The position numbers and the translations under genes are program-made. This document shows positions 33,087 through 42,427 of a stretch of DNA of 64,000 nt, piece by piece. The notes under the pieces were generated by a model. It did no database searches, was not told where the DNA came from, and worked only from the letters and a program-made list of their open reading frames with translations. The DNA lies in the NCBI GenBank assembly GCA_017441585.1, contig JAFRWW010000047.1, positions 16,819 to 80,818 of the forward strand, given 5' to 3'. Every line of letters starts with the position of its first letter. Within the stretch, counting starts at the first letter, position 1. This DNA is from Lachnospiraceae bacterium. GTDB lineage: Bacteria; Bacillota; Clostridia; Lachnospirales; Lachnospiraceae.

Positions 33087-35186
33087 TTAAACTATACGCT
33101 TAAATTTCTTCTCCATCTCATACTTACTCATTACTATGACGGTAGGTCTGCCATGAGGACAGTTATAGGGATTATCAAGGGAGAGCATCTCATCGATAAG
33201 GGCCACAGCCTCAGCTTCGGACAGGGTATTGTTTCCCTTAACGGCGGCCTTGCAGGCCTTGGTGGCGATGCGGTCCTTTATGATCTCATCACTCATGGTG
33301 GTCCTGCCGTCAAAGGCCAGGGAATCCACCATTTCGATGAATATTTCCTTAACGTCAAGGGATATGAAATTCTCCGGCACGCTGCGGAGCGCATATTCCC
33401 TGCCGCCGTAATGCTCCACCTCAAAACCGGCTCCTGTGATCACGGACTCATGATCAGTGAGAGCCTGCTCCTGCTTTGCGGTAAGTGATACTATCAAAGG
33501 AGGCATCAGCTGCTGTGAGTACACTCCGGACTCTCTTATCTGCTTTACGAATCTTTCATACAGCACCTTTTCATGAGCCGCATGCTGGTCGATGAGCAGC
33601 ATCTTGTCCTCATATTCTATTATCCAGTAAGTATCAAAAACCTGTCCCACCATCCTGAATTTCTGGGCGGCGGTTTTGGTCAGTATCTTTTCATCAAATA
33701 GGTTAAGCTGTTCGCTTTTTATCTCAGACTGCTTTTCCTCATATTCCGCCGTCTCCCTTAATAACCTGGAGGTTTCAAAGGGCATGGCGGGGCGGGTCTT
33801 CTTCTCTTGAACAGACTGAGGGGTGACAAAGGGAAGGTCACCCGGTTCTGCATTCCCTCTCCCTGAGACATCAGAATTATGATCACCCGAACCAAAAACA
33901 TCAGACTGCGAATTACCGGAACCAAAACCATCCGGCTGCAAATTTCCTGTACCGGAAATATCAGACTGTGAATCATCCAAACCAAAAACACCAGGCTGTG
34001 AATTAACTGAACCTAGATCGTCTAACTGAGAATTACCAAGACCTGACCCCTGCACATGGGTATTCCCCAATGTTCCGACAGATCCTGAATCCTGCATAGA
34101 GGTATTCCCGGGTATAGCCGATCCCGCAACACCAGATAAAGCCGGCTTCACATTTCCCTTAACCGGCGCGCCGGGGTCACGAGACGTGCTAAGCTCCGCC
34201 TTCGGTATCATCTCCACGCTCTTAAGGGCAGCTCTTAAAGTTTCCTTTACCGCCTCATAAACCCTGTCATTATCGGAGAATCTGACCTCCAGTTTTCTGG
34301 GATGTATATTCGCATCCACAGACACCGCGTCCAGATGCAAGTCCAGCACCACGAAGGGGAACTTATGCTGCATCATATATGGAGCATAGGCCTCCTCCAC
34401 CGCCTTGGACAGCACCTTTGAGGTCTTTACATATCTTCCGTTCACGAAGAAATGCTCCATGGCACGGGTGCTGCGGGCCACCGTCGCCTTAGCCGCATAA
34501 CCCTTCACGATCCCATCATTAAGAGGTATCAGTTCACCTGCCACGTCTCTTCCGTAGATAAGATATATCACATCCTTTATATCTCCCTTGCCGTAGGTCT
34601 GCAGCACGGTCCTTCCGTTATTTATAAGGGAAAAAGAGATCTCAGGATGTGAAAGCGAGAGCATCTCCACCACCTCTGTCACATTGGCGGCTTCTGAGGA
34701 TGCTGATTTTAAAAATTTGCGCCTTACCGGCGTGTTGAAGAAAAGATCCTTTAAGATTATGGTGGTTCCGTCGGGAGCCCCCACCTCCGACAAAGTCCCT
34801 TGGGCAGCGCCCTCACTCTGGTATCTGGCCGCCACTATATTGTCCCTTGTCTTTGTTATGATCTCAAGCCTGGTCACCGCCGCAATGGATGAAAGCGCCT
34901 CCCCGCGAAAGCCCAGGGTATCCAGTGTCATCAGATCCTCTATGGTGCTTATCTTGCTGGTGGCGTGACGCATGAAGGCAGTCTTTAGCTCATCCTTATT
35001 TATGCCGCAGCCATCATCGGATACGCGGATGAGGGCGATGCCGCCCTCCTTTATCTCCACATTGATCACCCGTGCTCCCGCGTCTATGGAATTCTCACAC
35101 AGTTCCTTCACACAGGAGGCAGGCCGCTCCACCACTTCGCCGGCGGCGATCTTGTCTATTGTCTCATCAGATAAAATTCTTATCAT
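33087..35186 (-). CDS. mutL: DNA mismatch repair protein MutL
   Basis: 699 residues. N-terminal GHKL ATPase (IDKIAAGEVVERPASCVKELCENSIDAGA, then DTLGFRGEALSSIAAV) and a C-terminal domain with the metal-dependent endonuclease motif DQHAAHEKVLYE at about 527-538, plus ACKAAVKG and CPHGRPT. It is thus the nicking type used where MutH is absent. The linker (about 340-465) is filled with degenerate Gly/Asn/Ser/Gln/Asp repeats (SGNSQSDVFGSG type). Overlaps mutS by 4 nt. Confidence 0.96.
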   Translation of the reverse strand: MIRILSDETIDKIAAGEVVERPASCVKELCENSIDAGARVINVEIKEGGIALIRVSDDGCGINKDELKTAFMRHATSKISTIEDLMTLDTLGFRGEALSSIAAVTRLEIITKTRDNIVAARYQSEGAAQGTLSEVGAPDGTTIILKDLFFNTPVRRKFLKSASSEAANVTEVVEMLSLSHPEISFSLINNGRTVLQTYGKGDIKDVIYLIYGRDVAGELIPLNDGIVKGYAAKATVARSTRAMEHFFVNGRYVKTSKVLSKAVEEAYAPYMMQHKFPFVVLDLHLDAVSVDANIHPRKLEVRFSDNDRVYEAVKETLRAALKSVEMIPKAELSTSRDPGAPVKGNVKPALSGVAGSAIPGNTSMQDSGSVGTLGNTHVQGSGLGNSQLDDLGSVNSQPGVFGLDDSQSDISGTGNLQPDGFGSGNSQSDVFGSGDHNSDVSGRGNAEPGDLPFVTPQSVQEKKTRPAMPFETSRLLRETAEYEEKQSEIKSEQLNLFDEKILTKTAAQKFRMVGQVFDTYWIIEYEDKMLLIDQHAAHEKVLYERFVKQIRESGVYSQQLMPPLIVSLTAKQEQALTDHESVITGAGFEVEHYGGREYALRSVPENFISLDVKEIFIEMVDSLAFDGRTTMSDEIIKDRIATKACKAAVKGNNTLSEAEAVALIDEMLSLDNPYNCPHGRPTVIVMSKYEMEKKFKRIV

Positions 35187-37840
35187 ATCCTGTTTATCAC
35201 CTTGCTCTTAAGCTTCTGCAGCTGTACCAGCGCATCCACGGGCATCATATGCTCTATGTCCATGTTGCGCAGTTCATTTATGATATCATCATCCGTCTGT
35301 GTGGCAAAAAGGGACATCTGGGACAGTTCCATCTCATCTATCTTTTTCCTGGCCTCGGAAAGCTGGGCCATATCCTTGATCTTTGAAGTGATATCATTGG
35401 ACATGAGCTGCTCCACCAGTTCATCCGCCCTGCGGATCACGCCATCGGGCACCCCCGCCAGCTTGGCCACCTGTATACCGTAGCTCTTATCCGCTCCGCC
35501 GGAGATTATCTTTCTTAAAAAGATGATATCATCACCGTTTTCCTTAACCGCTATGCAGTAATTATTTACGCCTGGCAGTTTTCCTTCCAGCTCTGTCAGT
35601 TCATGATAATGTGTGGCAAACAAAGTCTTGGAGCCCAGCCTCTGCCTGTCAGCGATATACTCTATGACAGCCCAGGCTATGGCCAGCCCGTCAAAGGTAG
35701 CGGTTCCCCTTCCTATCTCATCCAGGATCAGCAGGCTCTTGGGGGTGGCATTTCGAAGTATATTGGCCACCTCAGTCATCTCCACCATGAAGGTCGACTG
35801 TCCGCTGGCCAGATCATCCGAGGCGCCTACTCTTGTAAATATCCTGTCACAGCAGGCTATGGTAGCCTCCTTTGCCGGCACGAAGCTTCCCATCTGGGCC
35901 ATGAGCACGATAAGAGCGCTCTGTCTCATATAGGTGGATTTTCCTGCCATATTGGGTCCTGTGATGATGGCTATATTCTTTTTTGAATTATCAAGATAGG
36001 TGTCATTTTCGATAAAGCTGCCCTTATCGATCATCTGCTCCACCACGGGATGACGGCCGCCCTTTATCTTGATGGCACCGCCGTCATTTACCTTGGGTCT
36101 TACATATCTGTTTTTTTCTGCCACATAGGCCAAATCGGAAAAGACGTCTATGCCGGCTATGGCTCTGGCAGTCCCCTGTATCCTCTCTATCTGCGCATAG
36201 ATATAATCCCTGACCTGGACGAAGAGATCATACTCCAGGGTCATGAGCCTGTCGGAGGAATTCAGTATCTTATCCTCCAGATCCTTTAACTTATCATTTG
36301 TATAACGCTCGGAGCCCGTCAGTGTCTGCTTTCTGATATAATCATCCGGCACCATATCCTTGTAGGAATTGGTCACGTCAAAATAGTAACCGAAAACCTT
36401 ATTATATTTTATCTTAAGATTCTTTATGCCGGTGCGCTCCCTGTCAGCTTCCTCCAGCTCGGCCAGCCATTCCTTGCCCTTTATTCCGGCCTGACGCAGC
36501 TGATCCACGGTGGCATTGTATCCTGTCTTTATTATGCCGCCTTCCTTTACCGTAAGAGGAGGCTCGTCCGCTATGGCCCGGTCGATGAGATCGCACACAT
36601 CCTCCAGGGTATCCAGAGTGGACACCATCTCCTGTATCATCTCAGACTTAAAGCTGTCCCTTATGAGATTCTTAACTGCCGGAAGCACCTGCACGGAAGC
36701 CTTGAAAGCCAGCATATCCCGGGGATTCACCGACCCGTAGCTGATCTTGGATAAAAGACGCTCCAGATCGTACACGCAGTTCAGATACTCCCTTATCTCT
36801 TCCCTGTCGATGGAATTGTCATAGAATTCCTGAACGCATTCAAGGCGCTTTGAAATAAGCGCCGCATCCGTCAGGGGCTGCTCTATATAATTGCGAAGGA
36901 GCCTGCCTCCCATGGCAGTCTTTGTCTTATCAAGCACCCACAAAAGAGACCCGTATTTTCTCTTTTCCCTGAGGGTCTCGGTAAGTTCCAGATTCCTGCG
37001 GCTGGCCGCATCCAGCAGCATGAAGGATGAGGTCAGATATGTATTTATCCTGCAGATATGGTCAAGGGATATCTTCTGAGTATCCGTAAGATACCTCATC
37101 ATGGCGCCTGCAGCCAGAATGCCGTATTCCAGACTTTCTATTCCCAGTGCTGCCGTGGATGCCACCTTAAAATGCGAAAGCAGTATTTCCTCGCAGTTTT
37201 TCTTTTCAAAATAAGAATTATCCACTGCACTGACGCAGATGTTGAGACGCTCCCTCAGATCCTTTACATTGACGGAGCTCATAAAAAAGGTTTCATTACA
37301 GATAAGCTCCAGGGGAGAATATCTGATGATCTCATCATATACCTTATTTTTTTCCTGAAGCTGAGTCAGACAGAAATCACCTGTGGTCACGTCACAGGCG
37401 CAGATGCCGAAGAAATCATCAAAATAGGCGATGGCCAGAAGATAATTGTTTTTCTTTTCATCGATGGCGGACATGTCCGTATTGGTTCCGGGAGTCACTA
37501 TCCTGACGATCTCCCTCTTCACCATACCCTTGGCCTGCTTGGGATCCTCCACCTGCTCGCAGATGGCCACCTTATAGCCCTTATTCACGAGCCTCGTAAG
37601 ATACGTATCCACAGCGTGAAAAGGGACGCCGCACATGGGCGCCCTCTCAGATAGTCCGCAACTCTTACCCGTCAGGGTAAGCTCCAGCTCACGGGATACC
37701 AGTTCGGCATCCTCGAAAAACATTTCATAAAAATCACCCAGTCTGTAAAACAGGATACAGTCGGGATTTTGATCTTTTGTCTCAATATAGTGCTTCATCA
37801 TGGGTGACAAAGCATCATATTCCTCATTGCTCAAATTCAT
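35183..37840 (-). CDS. mutS: DNA mismatch repair protein MutS
   Basis: 885 residues: mismatch-reading motif FYEMFFEDAE near residue 35, lever/clamp domains, Walker A GPNMAGKSTYMRQ at about 627, Walker B LLILDEIGRGTATFDG. It recognises base mismatches and recruits MutL. Begins 3 nt after the chemotaxis receptor gene and overlaps mutL by 4 nt. Confidence 0.97.
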   Translation of the reverse strand: MNLSNEEYDALSPMMKHYIETKDQNPDCILFYRLGDFYEMFFEDAELVSRELELTLTGKSCGLSERAPMCGVPFHAVDTYLTRLVNKGYKVAICEQVEDPKQAKGMVKREIVRIVTPGTNTDMSAIDEKKNNYLLAIAYFDDFFGICACDVTTGDFCLTQLQEKNKVYDEIIRYSPLELICNETFFMSSVNVKDLRERLNICVSAVDNSYFEKKNCEEILLSHFKVASTAALGIESLEYGILAAGAMMRYLTDTQKISLDHICRINTYLTSSFMLLDAASRRNLELTETLREKRKYGSLLWVLDKTKTAMGGRLLRNYIEQPLTDAALISKRLECVQEFYDNSIDREEIREYLNCVYDLERLLSKISYGSVNPRDMLAFKASVQVLPAVKNLIRDSFKSEMIQEMVSTLDTLEDVCDLIDRAIADEPPLTVKEGGIIKTGYNATVDQLRQAGIKGKEWLAELEEADRERTGIKNLKIKYNKVFGYYFDVTNSYKDMVPDDYIRKQTLTGSERYTNDKLKDLEDKILNSSDRLMTLEYDLFVQVRDYIYAQIERIQGTARAIAGIDVFSDLAYVAEKNRYVRPKVNDGGAIKIKGGRHPVVEQMIDKGSFIENDTYLDNSKKNIAIITGPNMAGKSTYMRQSALIVLMAQMGSFVPAKEATIACCDRIFTRVGASDDLASGQSTFMVEMTEVANILRNATPKSLLILDEIGRGTATFDGLAIAWAVIEYIADRQRLGSKTLFATHYHELTELEGKLPGVNNYCIAVKENGDDIIFLRKIISGGADKSYGIQVAKLAGVPDGVIRRADELVEQLMSNDITSKIKDMAQLSEARKKIDEMELSQMSLFATQTDDDIINELRNMDIEHMMPVDALVQLQKLKSKVINRI

Positions 37841-37843
37841 TTG

Positions 37844-39127
37844 TCAGATCCTGACCTTACTTACACAGTCACCGAGTTTCTTTGCGATATCGGCGCTTTC
37901 ATTGACATACTTCGTGTTACCGTCGCTGATACCCACGATATCCATGGTCTTCTGTGCCATATCCGTAACGCCCAGGGCGGCCTCGTTCACGGTGGAATTG
38001 ATGCCGTCTATGCTCTCGGTGATCTCTCTAACATTTTCATTAAGATTCTCCACCAGATAGTGGATATCCTTGAGATTTGCCTGGAATACCCGGGCATCGT
38101 TGTTATACTGCTGGGATACGCTTATGAACTCGTCGTAATCCTTTGCTACCTTTTTGTCCAGAAAATCATTTAAGGTAGCCAGACACTCTGACATATTATC
38201 CACTGCCGCATGCACATCGTTTACTATTTCTCCGATGCCGCCCACGGTCTGGGAGGACTGTCCTGCCAGTTTGCCTATCTCCTCTGCCACTACGGCAAAG
38301 CCTCTGCCCATCTCTCCTGCTCTTGCAGCTTCAATGGAGGCGTTAAGCGCCAGGAGTGAAGTCTGGGACGCTATATCCTTTATGGCGTTTGCCATATCGT
38401 TTATCTTTTCCACGGCCTTGGACTGCTCTAAGGCGTGCTGTGACTTCTCTTTTACTTCATCATACAGGCGGTCTGTCTCACGCCTCATGGCTGCCACCTG
38501 AAGCTCCAGTTTCTGAGCCTTGACCTGTATCTCATCCGTGACTGTCATGCCCTCGGAGGTCACCTTTTCTATCTCGTCGGAATCTGTCTTTACATTCTCC
38601 ATGGCATCGGAGATATTGTGCATGCTGGCCGCCGTCTCTTCCATGCTGGCTGCCAGTTCCTCGGCGGTAGCGGAATTATCTTCCGAATGCTCATGTACCT
38701 TATGTGTGGCATCCCTCAGTCCCATAACGGAATCATTCAGCACCCCGAAGGTGGAATTGATCTCAGAGATCAATTCCTCGGTATTCAGGTTCATCTTGTG
38801 GACTGCAGCTGCCAGTTCGGCCACATCCCCGCCTCCCTTTGACAGGGCCACCAGTATCTTATCCTCGGTAAAGTCAAAGTCCGCGCTCTTGTTCACGGAA
38901 TGGGTCACTGCCCCCACGCCCTTTACCACGGGTATGGAAACCAGATATCCCACCAAAGCTCCCACGGCAGCAAGGATAACAGCTGCGATCAAAGCCTTAA
39001 TAAAGATTGACGGATCGCTCCCGCCCACCAGAAGCGCCATGGTCACCACACTGATAATGGCTGTAATAACGCATGATATGATAACCGTAACTTTGATGCC
39101 CGATAATCCCTTATTATCTGAAATCAT
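37844..39127 (-). CDS. Methyl-accepting chemotaxis-type receptor lacking an extracellular sensor
   Basis: 427 residues. Two adjacent membrane helices (about 10-33 and 41-63) are separated by only a few residues, so no periplasm-facing ligand domain exists. The rest is the cytoplasmic signalling helix bundle with the tip sequence IASQTSLLALNASIEAARAGEMGRGFAVVAEEIGKLAGQSS. It would signal to CheA from a membrane or cytoplasmic cue. The start is ATG at 39127 after GGAGGAGG. It lies between a cyclophilin gene and mutS; no che or flagellar gene is in the window. Confidence 0.92.
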   Translation of the reverse strand: MISDNKGLSGIKVTVIISCVITAIISVVTMALLVGGSDPSIFIKALIAAVILAAVGALVGYLVSIPVVKGVGAVTHSVNKSADFDFTEDKILVALSKGGGDVAELAAAVHKMNLNTEELISEINSTFGVLNDSVMGLRDATHKVHEHSEDNSATAEELAASMEETAASMHNISDAMENVKTDSDEIEKVTSEGMTVTDEIQVKAQKLELQVAAMRRETDRLYDEVKEKSQHALEQSKAVEKINDMANAIKDIASQTSLLALNASIEAARAGEMGRGFAVVAEEIGKLAGQSSQTVGGIGEIVNDVHAAVDNMSECLATLNDFLDKKVAKDYDEFISVSQQYNNDARVFQANLKDIHYLVENLNENVREITESIDGINSTVNEAALGVTDMAQKTMDIVGISDGNTKYVNESADIAKKLGDCVSKVRI

Positions 39128-39162
39128 AGTATCCCTCCTCCATAAATCCATCGTTCCTAAAA

Positions 39163-39690
39163 TCACACCTTCTCAGGTTCCGGATAATCCACCCCGAAAG
39201 TATCCACCGTGACAGTCTTCATGACCACATCCTCCACGGGTCTGTCGCCAAAATCGGTACGCGTATTTGCGATGCGGTCCACCACATCCATGCCCTCCGT
39301 GACCTTGCCGAAGGCGGCATACTCGCCGTCCAGATGGGGAGAAGTCTTATGCATGATAAAGAACTGGCTGCCTGCCGAATCCGGGATCATGGTCCTGGCC
39401 ATGGAGAGCACGCCGGGCTCATGCTTAAGATCCGCATTATCATAAAAGCCGTTATGTGAAAACTCACCCTTTATGCAATATCCGGGGCCGCCGGTACCTG
39501 TACCCTCTGGACAGCCGCCCTGAAGCATAAAGCCCTTTATGACACGATGAAAGATAAGTCCGTCATAATATCCTTTTTTGATAAGTGAAATAAAGTTATT
39601 CACTGTATTGGGAGCCTTATCGGGATAAAGCTCTGCCTTGATCACATCACCGTCTGCAAGGGTGATGGTCACTATGGGATTCTGCGCCAT
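39163..39690 (-). CDS. Cyclophilin-type peptidyl-prolyl isomerase
   Basis: 175 residues with the cyclophilin core: YDGLIFHRVIKGFMLQGG, LSMARTMIPDSAGSQFFIM and LDGEYAAFGKVTEGMDVV. No signal peptide, so it acts in the cytoplasm on proline isomerisation during folding. AGGAGG precedes ATG 39690. An extended -10 promoter lies upstream. Confidence 0.95.
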   Translation of the reverse strand: MAQNPIVTITLADGDVIKAELYPDKAPNTVNNFISLIKKGYYDGLIFHRVIKGFMLQGGCPEGTGTGGPGYCIKGEFSHNGFYDNADLKHEPGVLSMARTMIPDSAGSQFFIMHKTSPHLDGEYAAFGKVTEGMDVVDRIANTRTDFGDRPVEDVVMKTVTVDTFGVDYPEPEKV

Positions 39691-39729
39691 ATACGATTAC
39701 CTCCTAAGATCAAATAAAAAGATACATCA

Positions 39730-39758
39730 ATTATATCATAAATTCTCACTGTCTGAAA
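39730..39758 (-). promoter_or_regulatory. Extended -10 promoter of the cyclophilin gene
   Basis: Minus strand TGATATAAT (TATAAT 39730-39735), weak -35 TTTCAG at 39753-39758, overlapping the end of queT. Likely also serves the receptor, mutS and mutL downstream. Confidence 0.55.
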
Positions 39759-40234
39759 ACCACTTTTTTGTTGGGCTCCAGCACCGCATAAAGCAAAAGT
39801 CCCAGTCCTGCCACAGAGAGGACCTCGCCTGCTCCCACGGAGAGGATCATGGTCCAGATGGGAAGTGTCACCTGATATGCATACCTTAAGATAAAAGGTA
39901 TTATGAACGCATTCGAAAGAATGGGAGGAATGGCTGCCACTACGGGCTTTTTATGTCTGAGATAATATGTGCCCAGGGCGCCGATCAGTGTGGCCAGGCT
40001 TCCGAAGATCACGTCAAAAACGGAAGCTCCGGACAAAAGATTACCTAAGAAGCATCCTATATAAAGTCCGGGGATGGCCGCCGGAGTAAATATCGGCAGT
40101 ATACAGAGCGCCTCCGAGATACGCACCTGTACCTCTCCGAAGGAAATGGGTGCAAAAACAAAGGTCAGCACCACATATATCGCTGCGATGGCCGCAGCCT
40201 GAGTCATAAATATGATTCCCTTTCTTTCAAACAT
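39746..40234 (-). CDS. queT: QueT-family queuosine precursor transporter
   Basis: 162 residues, five or six membrane helices, ECF S-component-like: AAAIAAIYVVLTFVFAPISFGEVQVRISEALCILPIF is the family N-terminus. Imports a queuosine precursor for tRNA modification, using a general ECF energising module encoded elsewhere. It overlaps miaB by 8 nt, so there is no room for a preQ1 riboswitch directly upstream. Confidence 0.9.
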   Translation of the reverse strand: MFERKGIIFMTQAAAIAAIYVVLTFVFAPISFGEVQVRISEALCILPIFTPAAIPGLYIGCFLGNLLSGASVFDVIFGSLATLIGALGTYYLRHKKPVVAAIPPILSNAFIIPFILRYAYQVTLPIWTMILSVGAGEVLSVAGLGLLLYAVLEPNKKVVFRQ

Positions 40235-41636
40235 TTTTTATTTCTCCTATATAATAAAAACCCTTACATTCCGTAAGCACAACATCCACATATTTTCCGA
40301 TAAGCGAAGCGTCCCCCTTAAAATGAACGCTCATATTGTTTTCAAGCCTTCCGGTCACCAGGCCCTCTTCCCTTTCATTTACATCTTCCACCAGTACGGG
40401 AAGTGTCTTTCCTTCAAGGAGCATGGCCCTTTTCCTGCTCATCTCCTGAACCAGGGCAAGCACCTTGTTAAAGCGCCGTGTCACCACCTCCTGAGGGATC
40501 TGATCGGGACGTGAAGCCGCCGGCGTCCCCGTACGTTTGGAATACTGAAAGGTAAAGGCGTTGTCAAACTCAGCCCTTCTTATCACATCCAGTGTCTCTT
40601 CATTATCCTCATCAGTCTCTCCCGGATAACCAACGATTATGTCGGTGGTAATGGCCACATCGGGGATCTTTTCACGGAGCTTTCTTACCAGCTCCAGATA
40701 ATGCTCCTTATCGTAACGCCGGTTCATATCCTTTAAAAGCCTGGAGCTGCCGGACTGAAGAGGCAGATGCACATGGTTACATATCTTTGGATGCGATGCG
40801 ATGGTGTCTATCAGCTCATCTGACAGATCCTTGGGATGAGATGTCATGAACCTGACTCTCCTGATCCCTTCCGTATCCGCCACAGCCTTAAGGAGCGCGG
40901 CAAAAGTCATCCTATCCTCTTCCTTAAGGTCATGTCCATAGGAATTCACATTCTGTCCCAGGAGCATGATCTCACTCACGCCTTCCTTTGAAAGCCGGCT
41001 GACCTCCTCCAGAATATCCGATGCAAGACGGCTCCTCTCCCTGCCCCTGACATAGGGGACTATGCAGTAGGTACAGAAATTATTACAGCCGTAGCTGATA
41101 TTGACTCCGGACTTAAAGGGATATTTCCTGCGAACCGGCAGATGCTCAGCCACATCCTTAGCCTCCTCCCAGATATCCACGGTACGTGTTTTCTCTGAAA
41201 GATGCCTGTACAAAAGCTGGGCCAGAGTGTAAACATTATGGGTACCGAAAATGATATCCACATGTGGACAGGTCTTTTTGACCTTTTCCGCCGCCACGGT
41301 CTCCTGGGTCATGCAGCCGCACACGCCTATCACCATGTCCGGGCGTTGTTTTTTTACTTCCTTTAAGGTCCCCAGCCTGCCGTACACCTTCCTGTCCGCA
41401 TTATCCCTGACGGTACAGGTATTATATAGCAGAATATCCGCCTCATCCTCGGATGCGCTCACACATCCTGTTTCTTCAAGGATTCCCTTAAGTTTTTCTG
41501 AGTCACGGGCGTTCATCTGGCAGCCAAAGGTCACCACGCAATAAGTGATGCTCCTTTCCTTCTCTTTGCTCCATTCACCGATGAGAGTCCTGCATTTTTC
41601 TATATATTCTAATTGTTCTTTTTCAACGGAATTCAA
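40227..41636 (-). CDS. miaB: tRNA-2-methylthio-N6-dimethylallyladenosine synthase
   Basis: 469 residues: N-terminal MTTase domain with GCQMNARDSE, radical-SAM CxxxCxxC in GCNNFCTYCIVPYVRGRERSR, and a C-terminal TRAM domain. It adds a methylthio group to i6A37 of tRNA, the step after MiaA. The start is TTG at 41636, with AGAGGA six bases upstream; no ATG lies before the MTTase domain. Confidence 0.96.
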   Translation of the reverse strand: MNSVEKEQLEYIEKCRTLIGEWSKEKERSITYCVVTFGCQMNARDSEKLKGILEETGCVSASEDEADILLYNTCTVRDNADRKVYGRLGTLKEVKKQRPDMVIGVCGCMTQETVAAEKVKKTCPHVDIIFGTHNVYTLAQLLYRHLSEKTRTVDIWEEAKDVAEHLPVRRKYPFKSGVNISYGCNNFCTYCIVPYVRGRERSRLASDILEEVSRLSKEGVSEIMLLGQNVNSYGHDLKEEDRMTFAALLKAVADTEGIRRVRFMTSHPKDLSDELIDTIASHPKICNHVHLPLQSGSSRLLKDMNRRYDKEHYLELVRKLREKIPDVAITTDIIVGYPGETDEDNEETLDVIRRAEFDNAFTFQYSKRTGTPAASRPDQIPQEVVTRRFNKVLALVQEMSRKRAMLLEGKTLPVLVEDVNEREEGLVTGRLENNMSVHFKGDASLIGKYVDVVLTECKGFYYIGEIKNV

Positions 41637-41664
41637 AATGATCCTCTTTATCTCAATCTGCAGT

Positions 41665-42228
41665 CTATCTGATCACACGGTTCTGTGTCACTATCATGTC
41701 CATGGGTATGTCATTTTCGTCCGTGGGAATGGTATCCTCTATCTGACAGTCAAAAGCAAGGCCCAAAAACAAAGAGTCAGGCATCCCCGAAAGATACCTG
41801 TCATAAAAGCCCTTGCCATGGCCCATCCTGTTCTTGCTCGTGTCAAAAGCCACCCCCGGAACCATTATGATGTCGGGCGTGTCTTCTTTCGGATCAAGAA
41901 GCGCGTCGTCATCTCCGGGTTCCATGATGCCCTGATAACCCTTTTTCAGATCATTGATGGCAGAAATCTCCCTGAATTCCATGACGCCGTCGGATATCAC
42001 TCTCGGCAGCGCCACCCTCTTTCCCGACATAAGCGCATCCTTTATTATCTCAAAGGTCCACACCTCATTGGTGTTGGAGGCGTACGCGTATATCAGGGAA
42101 GCCTTCCGGTATTCAGGCAGATGTATCACCCTGTCGGTGATGGATTTTGACGCGGCGAAATCGTCCCTGGCACAAAAGATTATGCGCTGAAAATTCTTTC
42201 TTCTTCTAATGAGTTCCTTTGTTTCCAA
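41665..42228 (-). CDS. 5-formyltetrahydrofolate cyclo-ligase
   Basis: 187 residues, NagB/RpiA-like fold: ELIRRRKNFQRIIFCARDD at the N-terminus and the ATP/folate-binding MVPGVAFDTSKNRMGHGKGFYDRYL. It converts 5-formyl-THF to 5,10-methenyl-THF, a salvage step of one-carbon metabolism. The start is TTG at 42228 with GGGAGAG upstream, overlapping the DUF896 gene by 23 nt. Confidence 0.94.
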   Translation of the reverse strand: METKELIRRRKNFQRIIFCARDDFAASKSITDRVIHLPEYRKASLIYAYASNTNEVWTFEIIKDALMSGKRVALPRVISDGVMEFREISAINDLKKGYQGIMEPGDDDALLDPKEDTPDIIMVPGVAFDTSKNRMGHGKGFYDRYLSGMPDSLFLGLAFDCQIEDTIPTDENDIPMDMIVTQNRVIR

Positions 42229-42427
42229 ATTTCTCTCCCAGATTCACTATGGTGCCGTCAGCTTCCTGAATATCTATATTGTTGAGCTGGCTTCTTATGG
42301 AACCTCTTATGGCCATGATATATTCGCTGCGAAGGGCCTTTTGTTCCTTTAGCTCTTCCTCGGTCAGACCCTCGGCCTTAGATTTGTGGTAGAGTTCGTT
42401 TATCCTGTCTATCTTTTCCTTTGTCAT
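42206..42427 (-). CDS. DUF896 protein (YnzC-like)
   Basis: 73 residues; a small two-helix protein with the family core INELYHKSKAEGLTEEELKEQKALRSEYIMAIRGSIRSQLNNI. YnzC relatives are SOS-associated in Bacillus but of unknown function. The ATG at 42427 shares one base with the proB stop (TGATG), so translation is coupled. Confidence 0.92.
   Translation of the reverse strand: MTKEKIDRINELYHKSKAEGLTEEELKEQKALRSEYIMAIRGSIRSQLNNIDIQEADGTIVNLGEKFGNKGTH

Noticed and set aside
40200..40300. preQ1 riboswitch in front of queT
   Set aside because: queT overlaps miaB by 8 nt and I see no C-rich aptamer or pseudoknot there.
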